Shown one piece after another: positions 32,750 through 41,383 of a DNA stretch of 45,032 nt. Made by a program: the position numbers and the translations under genes. The notes below the pieces were generated by a model. It was not told where the DNA came from. It saw nothing but the letters and a program-made list of their open reading frames with translations, and made no database searches. The DNA comes from Bog-756 sp036553725 (GTDB lineage: Bacteria > Actinomycetota > Acidimicrobiia > Acidimicrobiales > RAAP-2): NCBI GenBank assembly GCA_036553725.1, contig DATBOO010000042.1, positions 1 to 45,032 on the forward strand, given 5' to 3'. Position 1 is the first letter of the stretch; each line of letters begins with the position of its first letter.

Positions 32750-33616
32750 TCAGCGGAAGGCCAGGTCGTCCACGAAGGACCACGACCGGCGGTGGATCGA
32801 GGTCAGGCCGAAGCCGGCCAGGGCGGTGCGGTGCACCGGCGAGGGGTAGCCCTTGTTGCGGTCGAAGTCGAAGGGCGGAAAGCTCGCCGACAGGCCGCGC
32901 ATCATCCGGTCACGGGTCACCTTGGCCATGATCGAGGCCGCGGCGATGGAGACGCACGACGCATCGCCCCGCACCACCGTCCGCACCCGCAGCGAGGAGG
33001 GCGGCGGCGCCCCGTCCGCGTCGGCCCCGTCGGCCTCGACCATCGGCGGGCTCACGTAGTCGAAGGCGCCGTCCATCAGGATGACCCGGGGAGGCAGGGC
33101 CAGCCCGTCCAGGGCCCGCCGGGCCGCCAGCCGTAGGGCGGCGGTCATCCCCAGCACGTCGCACTCCTGAGGGTCGGCGTGGCCGACCGACCACGCCGAG
33201 CACCACTCGTCGATCAACGGGTACAGGGCCTCCCGGCGCTCCTCGGTGAGCATCTTCGAGTCGCGGAGGCCGTCGGGCGGTTCGAGGTCGTCGGGGAACA
33301 CCACCACCCCGACCGACACCGGGCCGGCCCACGCGCCGCGGCCCACCTCGTCGAGGCCGGCGACGGAGCGGGCGCCTTCGCCGCACAAGGACCGCTCGAG
33401 CCGGTCGTCAGGGACCTGTCCGGACCCGGCAGCCACCTTCGCCCTCCGCTTCGGTCCCTGCGCTCTTTTCCCTGCGCTCCTCCGCGCGTTCTTCTGCGCA
33501 TTCCTCACCGGGTTCTCCCCCGCATTCCTCTCCGGGTTCTTCCCCGCCGGCTTCGGTCCCCGGGTGGTGGGCGTCGTGCCCGTCACGTCTGACGGGTCAT
33601 CGGGCCGAGGGCTCAC
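32750..33616 (-). CDS. rnhB: Ribonuclease HII with basic N-terminal extension
   Basis: RNase HII removes ribonucleotides from RNA-DNA hybrids. The catalytic fold starts near residue 85: AGLDEVGRGAWAGPVSVG gives the first Asp-Glu pair, then LRDSKMLTEERRE, ILMDGAFDYV with the third acidic residue, CVSIAAASIMAKVTRDRMM and NKGYPSPVH. Before it is an unusual extension of about 75 residues rich in Lys, Arg, Asn and Ala (KNPERNAGENPVRNAQKNARR), predicted unstructured. An Asp/Ala/Gly insert (EADGADADGAPP) also interrupts the fold. The start is uncertain: GTG 33616 is used; TTG 33634 and internal GTG codons are possible, so the extension could be shorter. Convergent with the acyl-CoA dehydrogenase. 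Confidence 0.9.
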   Translation of the reverse strand: MSPRPDDPSDVTGTTPTTRGPKPAGKNPERNAGENPVRNAQKNARRSAGKRAQGPKRRAKVAAGSGQVPDDRLERSLCGEGARSVAGLDEVGRGAWAGPVSVGVVVFPDDLEPPDGLRDSKMLTEERREALYPLIDEWCSAWSVGHADPQECDVLGMTAALRLAARRALDGLALPPRVILMDGAFDYVSPPMVEADGADADGAPPPSSLRVRTVVRGDASCVSIAAASIMAKVTRDRMMRGLSASFPPFDFDRNKGYPSPVHRTALAGFGLTSIHRRSWSFVDDLAFR

Positions 33617-33647
33617 GCAGCAGCACGTCTGCAACCTACTGCCTGGC

Positions 33648-35267
33648 TCACTCCCTGAGGCGGCTTCTCACCACCTTGCCCAGGGCGTTGCGAGGCAGCT
33701 CGTCGACGATGCGGACCCGGCGGGGCCGCTTGTGAGGGGCCAGGGTCGCCGAGGTGAACTCGGCCAGGTCCTCCACCGTCGGGGGCGCACCGTCGGCCAC
33801 GATCCAGGCCGTGACCACCTCGCCCCACTCGTCCGACGGGGTGCCGGTCACCACCACCTCGGCCACTGAAGGATGGGCGGCCAGGACGTCCTCGACCTCG
33901 CTCGGATAGACGTTGAAGCCCCCCGAGATGATCAGGTCCTTCGAACGCCCGGTGATGACCAGGTAGCCGTCGTCGTCGCGACCCCGGTCACCGGTCCTGA
34001 ACCAGGGCGCCCCCCCGGCCGCGGATGGGGTGAAGGCGTCGGCGTCGGCGGCCGGTCGCTCCCAGTAGCCGCCGAAGACATTGGGGCCCCGCACCAGGAT
34101 CTCGTCCTCGGTGCCGAAGGCCACCTCCACGCCCGGCAGGGGGAACCCCACCGTCCCGGCGCGGCGGTCGCCGTCGTAGGGATTGGAGACGTTCATCAGG
34201 GTCTCGGTCATCCCGTAGCGCTCCAGCACCGGCGCGCCGATGGCCGCGCTGGCCGCGGCGTGGAGGTCCTTCGACAGCGGCGCCGAGCCGGACACAGCCA
34301 AGCGGAGCCGGCGCAGCGATCCGGCGTGGCCCGAGCGGAGCAGCCGGTGGTACATGGTCGGCACCCCGAAGAAGAGGGACGCCTTCTCGTCCAGCACCTC
34401 CCCGGCCACGGTGGCCGGGTCGAAGCCGGGGAGGAGCACGGCGGAGGCCCCGGCGCACAGCGTGCCGTAGACGCCGACGCACAGACCGTGGGCGTGGAAG
34501 ACGGGCAGGCAGTGGACCAGTCGGTCCTCGGGGCCCCAGCGCCAGGCGAGCCGCACCGACTCCGTGGCCGACAGCAGGTTGCGGTGCCGCAGGAGGGCGC
34601 CCTTCGGGGCGCCGGTGGTCCCCGACGTGTAACAGATCAGCGCCGGGTCGTCAGGCCCGGCCGTGTCGAGCGCACCGGCATCGCCCTCGGGCAGGTCGAC
34701 CTCGGGACCGACCACCACCAGGGGCCCCGGCGCGGCCCGACGGACCCACCCGGCCTGCTCGGGGCGCTCGACGACGGCGGCCGAGGGACGGACGTCGGCC
34801 ACGATGTGGGCCAGCTCGCGCTCGGTGTAGGCGGTGTTGGCCGGGACCACCACCAGCCCGGCCCGGAGGGCTCCGACGTGGGCGGCCAGGGCGGGCACCG
34901 AGGAGGCGGTCGACCAGATGACCCGGTCCCCCGCCACCAGGCCGGCGGACCGCAGTCGCCCGGCCACGGCCCGGGTGGCGGCGTCGAACTCCCCCGCCGT
35001 CCACCATCGGCGGCGGCCGGCCCGCGCCCCGGCACCGGTCTCCGTGGCGGTGCCGTCGCCCGCCTTCCACAGCCGGGCCGCGGGATCGGCCCGCCATCGC
35101 GCCGACCAGGCCCGGAGCAGGGTCCCGGCCGAGACCAACTCCTGGGCGGTGAACTCGGTGCCGTGGGGCAGGTGGTCACGCCATGGGCGCAGGTCAGCCT
35201 CCTCTGCTCGGTCCGGCGGGCTGGTGGTGCCTGTTCCGATGGCTTCGGCGATGGCGCCCATCACCAT
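33648..35267 (-). CDS. AMP-dependent acyl-CoA synthetase (MatB/long-chain type)
   Basis: A 539-residue adenylate-forming enzyme that activates a carboxylic acid to acyl-AMP and then acyl-CoA. Core motifs: P-loop CYTSGTTGAPKGALLRH near residue 205, HCLPVFHAHGLCVGVYG near residue 245, FGVPTMYHRLL, ERYGMTETLMN near residue 345, WFRTGDRGRDDDGYLVITGR, DLIISGGFNVYPSEVEDVL and the catalytic Lys in LPRNALGKVVRSRL. The motifs resemble malonyl-CoA synthetase MatB and related fatty-acyl ligases; the substrate is undecided. ATG 35267 has GGGAGG upstream; ATG 35261 is an alternative. It is divergent from the small-protein/GH38 operon and lies 31 bp before rnhB. Confidence 0.88.
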   Translation of the reverse strand: MVMGAIAEAIGTGTTSPPDRAEEADLRPWRDHLPHGTEFTAQELVSAGTLLRAWSARWRADPAARLWKAGDGTATETGAGARAGRRRWWTAGEFDAATRAVAGRLRSAGLVAGDRVIWSTASSVPALAAHVGALRAGLVVVPANTAYTERELAHIVADVRPSAAVVERPEQAGWVRRAAPGPLVVVGPEVDLPEGDAGALDTAGPDDPALICYTSGTTGAPKGALLRHRNLLSATESVRLAWRWGPEDRLVHCLPVFHAHGLCVGVYGTLCAGASAVLLPGFDPATVAGEVLDEKASLFFGVPTMYHRLLRSGHAGSLRRLRLAVSGSAPLSKDLHAAASAAIGAPVLERYGMTETLMNVSNPYDGDRRAGTVGFPLPGVEVAFGTEDEILVRGPNVFGGYWERPAADADAFTPSAAGGAPWFRTGDRGRDDDGYLVITGRSKDLIISGGFNVYPSEVEDVLAAHPSVAEVVVTGTPSDEWGEVVTAWIVADGAPPTVEDLAEFTSATLAPHKRPRRVRIVDELPRNALGKVVRSRLRE

Positions 35268-35424
35268 CCGGCCTCCCGCCGACGGTGGCCACCCGTCATA
35301 GTCGAAGCAACCGGCCGCCGCCTCCGGTGGGTCGACACCGGCGCACCGGTGGCAGACTGGGCCGGCGCCAGGGGCCGGCCAGACGGTTGGGCCCCGGCCC
35401 GCGGAGATGGAAAGGAACCAGACC

Positions 35425-35679
35425 ATGGGACTGATGGACAAGGTCAAGGCATCAGCGGAGATCGGATTGGCCAAGGCCACCGAGGCCGGCAAGGCGGGTC
35501 AGGCGAAGCTCGACGCGGCCCAGGCCAAGCACAAGGCCGACGGCCTGCTCCGCGACCTCGGCGCCGCCGTCTACGCCGACCATTCCGGTCGGGGATCCGA
35601 CCAGCTGACCCAGGACGCGGAGCGGATCGTGGGTGAGCTGAAGGCCTACGAGGCGGAGTACGGGCCGATCGCCTCGTGA
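35425..35679 (+). CDS. Small helical protein coupled to the alpha-mannosidase gene
   Basis: An 84-residue protein, MGLMDKVKASAEIGLAKATE at the start, Lys/Ala-rich amphipathic helix to about residue 45, then LLRDLGAAVYADHSGRGS and a final helix RIVGELKAYEAEYG. It has no membrane segment or signal peptide. Proteins of this shape (MGLLDKVKA... ending in a LGxxVYxxxxG helix) are common, uncharacterised, in Actinobacteria; membrane-surface or protein binding by the amphipathic helix is a guess. AAAGGA lies about 10 nt before ATG 35425. The stop overlaps the GH38 start by 4 bp (GTGA), so the two are translated together. Confidence 0.75.
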   Translation: MGLMDKVKASAEIGLAKATEAGKAGQAKLDAAQAKHKADGLLRDLGAAVYADHSGRGSDQLTQDAERIVGELKAYEAEYGPIAS

Positions 35680-38480
35680 GCCAGTCCGGGGGCGGAGCTG
35701 CGGCCGAGGGTGGGACGACCGAAGGTGTGACGGCCGAGGGGAGTTCGACCGCGGCCGGGGGGGGAGCGCCACCGGGCCGGCCCGGCACCCCCCGGCGCAT
35801 CGCCGTCGTTCCCCACACCCACTGGGACCGCGAGTGGTACGAGCCGTTCCAGACCTTCCGCCTCAAACTGGTCCGCCTGATCGACGGGCTCCTCGACCAG
35901 ATGGAGCGGGACAGCTCCTACAGCCACTTCCTCCTCGACGGCCAGCTGGCGGTCATCGACGACTACCTGGAGATCCGACCGGAGAACGAGGAGCGGCTCC
36001 GGGCCCTGGCCGCCGCCGGGCGCATCTCCCTCGGGCCGTGGTACATCCTCATGGACGAGTTCCTGGTCTCCGGTGAGACCATCGTCCGGAACCTGCAGGC
36101 GGGCATGGCCCGGGGCGCCGCCTTCGGCGGGGTGATGGGCGTCGGCTACCTCCCCGACATGTTCGGCCACATCGCCCAGATGCCCCAGATCCTCGCCCAG
36201 GCCGGATTCGACCAGGCCGTGGTGTGGCGGGGGGTGCCCTCCGCCGTCGACCGGTCGGCTTTCCACTGGCAGGCGCCTGACGGCTCGACGGTGCGGGCCG
36301 AATACCTGGTGGCCGGCTACGGCAACGGGGCCGCGCTGCCCGAGGACGCCAAGGCCCTGTTGCGCCGGCTGGACGCGCACGTCGAGGAGCTCGGCTCCTT
36401 CCTCCGGCCGGGGGACCCGCTGCTCCTGATGAACGGCAGCGACCACCTCCGCCCCCAGCCCTGGCTGGGCCGGGTGGTGGCCGAGGCCAACCAGATACAG
36501 GGCGACTACGCCCTGCGCATCACCTCGCTCTCCGACTACCTCCGGGACGCACCCGATGACGACCTGCCCGAATGGAGCGGCGAGCTCCGCTCGGGTGTGC
36601 GGTCGAACCTGTTGATGGGCGTCGGCTCCAACCGGGTGGACGTCAAGCAGGCCGCCCACCGGGCCGAGCACTGGCTCGAGCGGATGGCCGAGCCGCTGTC
36701 TGCGCTGTTCGTCCCCGCCGAGGCCTGGCCGGCCGCCTTCCTCGGGACGGCCTGGAAGCTGCTGATCCGCAACGCCGCCCACGACTCGGTCTGCGCCTGC
36801 TCGATCGACGAGGTGGTGGACGCCGTCCTCCACCGCTACGCCGAGGCCCGCCAGATCGGGCAGGGGCTGGCCGACCAGGCCCTGAGGGCCGTCGGCGCGT
36901 CGATGGCATCGCCGGGGCCGGTGGTGGTCAACCCGTCGGCCCGCGACCGGGGTGGCGTGGTCGAGGCGCTGGTCACCGGGGCCGGCGAGCCCGGGCCGGA
37001 TGTCCAGGTGCTGTCCGAGCGCCTGGGGCTGCCGGGGTCGATCACCCTCGACGGCACCACCGTCCTCAGCATGCTCGGGCTCATCCAGGGTGCGCGGCTC
37101 GACGCCGACGCCTACATCAACGACGTCTCCCTGGCCGAGGACGACACCGGACTGGACATCACCCTGGTCATCGGCACCGAGCCGCGCCACGGGGTGCCGG
37201 TCGAGGAGATCAAGCGGGAGCTCTACACCCGGCTCACCGCCCGCCCTGACACCGAGGTGCGCCTGACCCTCGACCAGCCGCCGGTCCGGCGGGTCCTGGC
37301 CCGACAGGCCGACGTCCCCGGGTTCGGGTGGGCCCGCTTCGATCCGGCCCCCCTGGCCCACCCGGTCCGGGTGGAGGGCGACGCCGCCGGAGCGGTCGCG
37401 CTGGCCAACGGGCTGGTGACGGTGGAAATCGACGCCGCCGACGGCACGTTCTCCTTGGACGGCGTGCCCGGCTACGGCCGTCTGGTCGACGGCGGGGACC
37501 ACGGGGACACCTACAACTACTCGCCGCCCCGCGTCGACTCGGTGGTCGCCTCGCCCGATTCGGTGTCGGTGGCCATCGGCGACCGGGGCCCGGTGCGGGC
37601 CACCGTCACCGTCACCTCCACCTTCACCTGGCCCGACCACGTGGACCCGGCCACCAAGGCCCGGGCCGGGAGCCACCGGGTGGACGTGGCCACCACCCTC
37701 GAGGTCCGCGCCGACGAGCCGACCGTGCGGGTGCACACCCGCTTCGACAATCCGTCGAAGGACCACCGCCTCCGGGCCCACCTCCCCCTCCCCCGGCCGG
37801 CGGCGACCTCCCGGGCAGAATGCGCGTTCACCGTGGTCGAGCGCGGCCTGACCGCCGAGGGCCGGGCCGACGAGTACCCGACGCCCACCTTCCCGTCGCG
37901 TCGGTTCGTTTCGAGCGGGGGGCTGACCGTGGTCCACGAGGGGCTGCTCGAGTACGAGCTGGTGGACATCGGGCCCGGCGACTCCGGTGCCCCATCCGGC
38001 GACGGAGGCCCGAGGGCCACGGCCCTGGCGCTCACCCTGCTGCGAGCGACGGGCATGCTCTCGCGCCTCGGGATGACCACCCGACCCCTGCCGGCGGGGC
38101 CGATGACGTCGATCGACGGCCCGCAGCTGATCGGACCGGTCGAGGTGAACTACGCGCTGCAGGTCGGCGACGCCGATCCCTACCAGGTGGCCGACGACGT
38201 GCTCGCCCCCTTGGCCGTCGTGCCCTCGTTCGGGGGCGGCCACCGGCCCGATCGGGGATCGGCCCTCACCGTGCACGGCGCCGAGGTCTCGGCGGTCCGC
38301 CGGGAGGGAGGACTGCTCGAAGTACGGGTGTTCAACCCGGCATCGACCTCCGCCGCCGTGGAGATCCCGGGCCGGACCGGGTGGCTGTTCGATCTACGGG
38401 GCCGACCCGTCTCCTCCTTCGAGGGGGGCTTCGAGCTCCGGGCCCACGGCATCGCCACCGTTCGCCTCGACCCGAACTGA
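35676..38480 (+). CDS. Glycoside hydrolase family 38 alpha-mannosidase
   Basis: A 934-residue retaining alpha-mannosidase. After a low-complexity Gly/Thr/Ala N-terminus (1-38), VVPHTHWDREWYEPFQTFR carries the zinc-binding His and Asp. YLPDMFGHIAQMPQIL near residue 155 holds the nucleophile Asp region, VVWRGVPSAVDRSAFHW follows, LLMNGSDHLRPQ near residue 248 gives the third metal His, and NAAHDSVCACSIDEVVDAV the helical-bundle motif. The C-terminal half is the beta-sandwich region with ATFTVTS-like strands. No signal peptide is seen, so it is probably cytoplasmic and acts on internal mannosides or imported glycans. The GTG start overlaps the upstream small-protein stop. Its last 87 bp overlap the convergent cyclase gene. 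Confidence 0.93.
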   Translation: MSQSGGGAAAEGGTTEGVTAEGSSTAAGGGAPPGRPGTPRRIAVVPHTHWDREWYEPFQTFRLKLVRLIDGLLDQMERDSSYSHFLLDGQLAVIDDYLEIRPENEERLRALAAAGRISLGPWYILMDEFLVSGETIVRNLQAGMARGAAFGGVMGVGYLPDMFGHIAQMPQILAQAGFDQAVVWRGVPSAVDRSAFHWQAPDGSTVRAEYLVAGYGNGAALPEDAKALLRRLDAHVEELGSFLRPGDPLLLMNGSDHLRPQPWLGRVVAEANQIQGDYALRITSLSDYLRDAPDDDLPEWSGELRSGVRSNLLMGVGSNRVDVKQAAHRAEHWLERMAEPLSALFVPAEAWPAAFLGTAWKLLIRNAAHDSVCACSIDEVVDAVLHRYAEARQIGQGLADQALRAVGASMASPGPVVVNPSARDRGGVVEALVTGAGEPGPDVQVLSERLGLPGSITLDGTTVLSMLGLIQGARLDADAYINDVSLAEDDTGLDITLVIGTEPRHGVPVEEIKRELYTRLTARPDTEVRLTLDQPPVRRVLARQADVPGFGWARFDPAPLAHPVRVEGDAAGAVALANGLVTVEIDAADGTFSLDGVPGYGRLVDGGDHGDTYNYSPPRVDSVVASPDSVSVAIGDRGPVRATVTVTSTFTWPDHVDPATKARAGSHRVDVATTLEVRADEPTVRVHTRFDNPSKDHRLRAHLPLPRPAATSRAECAFTVVERGLTAEGRADEYPTPTFPSRRFVSSGGLTVVHEGLLEYELVDIGPGDSGAPSGDGGPRATALALTLLRATGMLSRLGMTTRPLPAGPMTSIDGPQLIGPVEVNYALQVGDADPYQVADDVLAPLAVVPSFGGGHRPDRGSALTVHGAEVSAVRREGGLLEVRVFNPASTSAAVEIPGRTGWLFDLRGRPVSSFEGGFELRAHGIATVRLDPN

Positions 38481-39770
38481 CCCGCCGCCTTCGGGGCCGG
38501 GGCGGGGCGTCCCGGGCTTCGGGGCCTCACCGGGCAGTCCGGAGTCGCCCGTGGCGGGACGCGAGGCCCGCACGACCAGCTGCTCGCCCCGGTCCCGCAG
38601 CTCGTCGAGCTCGCGCAGCACCTCGCCCAGGCGTTCCCAGCGCACGTTCCGGCGTCGGTCGGCTCCGGGCTCGGTGCCGGCCCGCGACAGCTTCCACACC
38701 TGGACCCTGCCGATGTTCTTCAGATTGCGGGTCCGCAGGGCCCGCGTGTCGAAGCCGCCCGCTCCCTCCTCCCCGAGCGCCGTGCGGAACTCATCGGAGA
38801 CGAGCACGGTCCCGGGGTTGGCCACTCCGACCAGCCGACTGGACAGGTTGACCACCGGTCCGTAGAAGTCGCCGTCCTGCACCAGCACCGGGCCGACGGC
38901 CAGGGCCACCCGGACGTCGGAGAGCAGCTCGTCCCCGGCGTACGCCTCGGCCAGGCTCAGCCCGATCTCGGCCGCACTGGTGACGTTCGGGACCACGAAC
39001 ATCACCTCGTCCCCGATCATCTTGACCACCCGGCCACCCAGGGCCACGACGGTGTCGTGGGCCAACTCCTCGAACCGGGACACCACCGAGGCCAGCTGCT
39101 CGTCACTCAGATGTTGGCTGAGCACGGTGAAGCCGACCATGTCGGCGAACCCCACCGCCATCACCGGGCTGATCCCCTGGTCGGAGCCGCGGGCCCGGAG
39201 CAGCATGGCCCGCCGGATGGCGGCCTGCAGGTGCCGGCGCCAGACGTACTCGAGCAGTCGGGCCATGGTCGGGAGCGCCTCCCCCGCCCCCCGGGCGAAG
39301 CGGTCGGCGTCGATGACGCTGTCACCGGACACCATCAGGACGGGGGTGGGTCCCGGCCCGGCCTGGGCCTCGGCGATGCGGGCCATCGCCGATCCGATGA
39401 TCCTGGCCATCTGCACGGCCGAGTCGGTGTCGACGACGCCGCTGGCCACCATGGACTGGAACAACCGGACCGCTTCGATGTCCATCTCGGTGAAGGCGGG
39501 GTCGTCGTCGCCGACGTCGAGGAAGCCGAGCGCCCGCCAGAAGCGCCGGGCCACCTCGATGGGGATGTCCGTCGTCTCGGCCACCTGGGCCTGGGTCAGC
39601 CGGATGTCGGCCGGGACCAGCATCCGGTCCACCATCAGGAGGTCGACGGCGTCGTCGGCCACTGCCCGGTCGATCTCCTCGTCGTGGCATCCGAGCTCGA
39701 GCAGCACGGCACGGACCCGACCCAACGCCTCGATCCGCCGCTGCGCCTCGGTGGTCCCCGTGTCCGACAC
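38394..39770 (-). CDS. Class III adenylate cyclase with N-terminal regulatory domain (Rv1264-like)
   Basis: About 458 residues. The first 190 form an all-helical regulatory domain of the pH-sensing mycobacterial Rv1264 type (IEALGRVRAVLLELGC, FWRALGFLDVGDDDPAF, RLLEYVWRRHLQAAIRRAML). The catalytic domain has VGFADMVGFTVLSQHLSD (first metal Asp), GGRVVKMIGDEVMFVV (adenine-specifying Lys and second metal Asp) and YGPVVNLSSRLVGVANPGT (transition-state Asn and Arg). All catalytic residues are present, so cAMP production as a cytoplasmic homodimer is expected. The Gly/Pro/Glu-rich C-terminus (about 60 residues) is unusual and is encoded antisense to the end of the mannosidase gene. GTG 39770 is chosen over GTG 39776 because TAGGGT ends exactly 6 nt before it. 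Confidence 0.88.
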   Translation of the reverse strand: MSDTGTTEAQRRIEALGRVRAVLLELGCHDEEIDRAVADDAVDLLMVDRMLVPADIRLTQAQVAETTDIPIEVARRFWRALGFLDVGDDDPAFTEMDIEAVRLFQSMVASGVVDTDSAVQMARIIGSAMARIAEAQAGPGPTPVLMVSGDSVIDADRFARGAGEALPTMARLLEYVWRRHLQAAIRRAMLLRARGSDQGISPVMAVGFADMVGFTVLSQHLSDEQLASVVSRFEELAHDTVVALGGRVVKMIGDEVMFVVPNVTSAAEIGLSLAEAYAGDELLSDVRVALAVGPVLVQDGDFYGPVVNLSSRLVGVANPGTVLVSDEFRTALGEEGAGGFDTRALRTRNLKNIGRVQVWKLSRAGTEPGADRRRNVRWERLGEVLRELDELRDRGEQLVVRASRPATGDSGLPGEAPKPGTPRPGPEGGGSVRVEANGGDAVGPELEAPLEGGDGSAP

Positions 39771-39776
39771 GGCCAC

Positions 39777-39782
39777 ACCCTA
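39777..39782 (-). promoter_or_regulatory. -10 element of the adenylate cyclase gene
   Basis: TAGGGT on the minus strand, 6 nt before GTG 39770; same hexamer and spacing as the hydrolase gene at 19107. Confidence 0.5.
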
Positions 39783-39845
39783 TGTCGGCCAACCGCCGTC
39801 GGATCCGCCACGGAACCGCCGGCGAGAGCGGCGGGGAGGGCCGCG

Positions 39846-39851
39846 TACACT
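39846..39851 (+). promoter_or_regulatory. -10 element of cofC
   Basis: TACACT, exactly 6 nt before GTG 39858; leaderless architecture. Confidence 0.55.
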
Positions 39852-39857
39852 GTCGCC

Positions 39858-40484
39858 GTGGCTGCCGCCTCCCCCCGGCCGTCGCTGCCGGGCCATCCGC
39901 TCCGGTTCGGGCCCCGTGCGGTGCTCATTCCGGTCAAAGCCTTCGGCCAGGCCAAGCGGCGGCTGCATCTGGCCCTGGGCGACTCCGAGCGCGCCGCCCT
40001 GGCCCGGGCCATGGCCGACAGGGTCGTCAGCGCCGCCCATCCCCTACCGGTGGCCGTGGTGTGCGACGACACCGAGGTGGCCGAGTGGGCCCGCGCCCGG
40101 GGCGCCCTGGTGGTGTGGGAACCGGGCCGGGGCCTGAACGGTGCGGTGCAGGCCGGCGTCGAGCACCTGACGGCCGGGGGGGTCAGCCAGATCACCGTGG
40201 CCCACGCCGACCTGCCCCGGGCCTCCGACCTGGCCCGCGTGGGCGACGCCCCCGGCATCACCCTGGTGCCCGACCGGTACGGCAACGGGACCAATGTGAT
40301 CGCCCTTCCCGCCGTCGCCGGCTTCCGGTTCTCCTACGGCCCGGGCTCCTTCGCCCGGCACCGGGCCGAGGCCGACCGGCTCGGTCTCCCGGCGCGGGTG
40401 CTGGACCGTCCCGACCTGGCCTGGGACATCGACGAGCCCGGTGACGTCGTCCCGGTGGCGGCGAGTCGCCCCGCACCCCCATGA
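39858..40484 (+). CDS. cofC: Phosphoenolpyruvate/2-phospho-lactate guanylyltransferase
   Basis: CofC (FbiD in mycobacteria) couples GTP to phosphoenolpyruvate or 2-phospholactate, the activation step of coenzyme F420 side-chain synthesis. The 208-residue nucleotidyltransferase has VLIPVKAFGQAKRRLHLAL near residue 21, VAVVCDDTEVAEWARARGA, GLNGAVQAGVEHL, VAHADLPRASDLARV (metal Asp), LVPDRYGNGTNVIALP and YGPGSFARHRAEADRLG. These are diagnostic. GTG 39858 is set by the -10 element 6 nt before it. The next gene starts inside its stop codon (ATGA), so the PIG-L protein is co-translated. No other F420 gene is in the window. Confidence 0.93.
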   Translation: MAAASPRPSLPGHPLRFGPRAVLIPVKAFGQAKRRLHLALGDSERAALARAMADRVVSAAHPLPVAVVCDDTEVAEWARARGALVVWEPGRGLNGAVQAGVEHLTAGGVSQITVAHADLPRASDLARVGDAPGITLVPDRYGNGTNVIALPAVAGFRFSYGPGSFARHRAEADRLGLPARVLDRPDLAWDIDEPGDVVPVAASRPAPP

Positions 40485-41383
40485 CCGGACCCGACCACAC
40501 CAGGACGACCGCCAAGACCATGGACCCCATGGAGACAATGGAAGCGGCCAAAGGCGGCGCGGGCCCCCACCCGGTGGCCAGCGGGCTCCCGGTGGGTGAC
40601 CTCCTGGGCCCGGAGCCGGTCACCGTCGACCTCCCGGTGCCCCCGGTGGTGTTGGCCGTGGGTGCCCATCCCGATGACATCGAGTTCGGATGCGGCGCCA
40701 CGCTGGCCAAGTGGGCCGCCGCCGGTTCCGATCTCCACTATCTGATCCTCACCGACGGCTCCAAGGGCAGCTGGGACCCGGATGCCGATCGGGCGCAACT
40801 GGTGGACGTCCGCCGAGCCGAGTGCCGGGCCGCCGCCGCCGCCGTTGATGGAGCACCGGATGGAGCCGCCCCGTCGGCGGACCGGGTCTCCTTCCTCGAT
40901 CGGGTCGACGGCGAGCTCGAGAACGGCATCGACGAGCGGCGGTCACTGGCCCGGGCCATCCGCACCATCCGGCCGACGGTGTTGCTCGGCCACGACCCTT
41001 GGCGGCGGTACCGGCTGCATCCCGACCACCGGGCTGCCGGCTTCATCACCGTGGACGGTCTGGTGGCGGCGCGCGATCCCCACTTCTTCGCCGAACTCGG
41101 ACTCGACCCGTACCGACCGGAGTCCCTGCTGCTGTGGGAGGCGGACCTGCCCAACCACCTCGAGGATGCCCGAGGATTCGAGGCGGCCAAGGTCGGTGCG
41201 CTGCTCTGCCATCACAGCCAACTCGAGTCGAGCATGGGGATCACCACGACGCCGGCGAAGGGCGGTCCGTCGGGAGCCCAGCGCGCCGAGTTCGCAACCA
41301 AGGTGCGCCGTCAGCTGGCGGACCACGGCTCGATATGCGGCCTGCCGTCGGCCGAGGCCTTCCGCCTGATGACCGATCTCTGA
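40481..41383 (+). CDS. PIG-L/LmbE-family N-acetylglucosaminyl deacetylase-like protein
   Basis: A 300-residue zinc-dependent deacetylase-like protein. VLAVGAHPDDIEFGCGATLAKW near residue 58 carries the HPDD zinc/catalytic motif, YLILTDGSKGSWDPD follows, and LHPDHRAAGFITVDG near residue 181 holds the third zinc His. Family members deacetylate GlcNAc-containing small molecules (mycothiol and its conjugates, lipid-linked sugars). The first 45 residues are a variable extension. The ATG overlaps the cofC stop by 4 bp; co-translation with an F420 gene is a context clue without known meaning. Its stop codon lies in the first unit of a 19-bp tandem repeat. Confidence 0.88.
   Translation: MTGPDHTRTTAKTMDPMETMEAAKGGAGPHPVASGLPVGDLLGPEPVTVDLPVPPVVLAVGAHPDDIEFGCGATLAKWAAAGSDLHYLILTDGSKGSWDPDADRAQLVDVRRAECRAAAAAVDGAPDGAAPSADRVSFLDRVDGELENGIDERRSLARAIRTIRPTVLLGHDPWRRYRLHPDHRAAGFITVDGLVAARDPHFFAELGLDPYRPESLLLWEADLPNHLEDARGFEAAKVGALLCHHSQLESSMGITTTPAKGGPSGAQRAEFATKVRRQLADHGSICGLPSAEAFRLMTDL

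Noticed and set aside
35646..38276. An 876-codon minus-strand open frame
   Set aside because: Entirely antisense to the GH38 mannosidase, His/Gly/Val-rich as expected of a high-GC shadow, with no recognisable domain.
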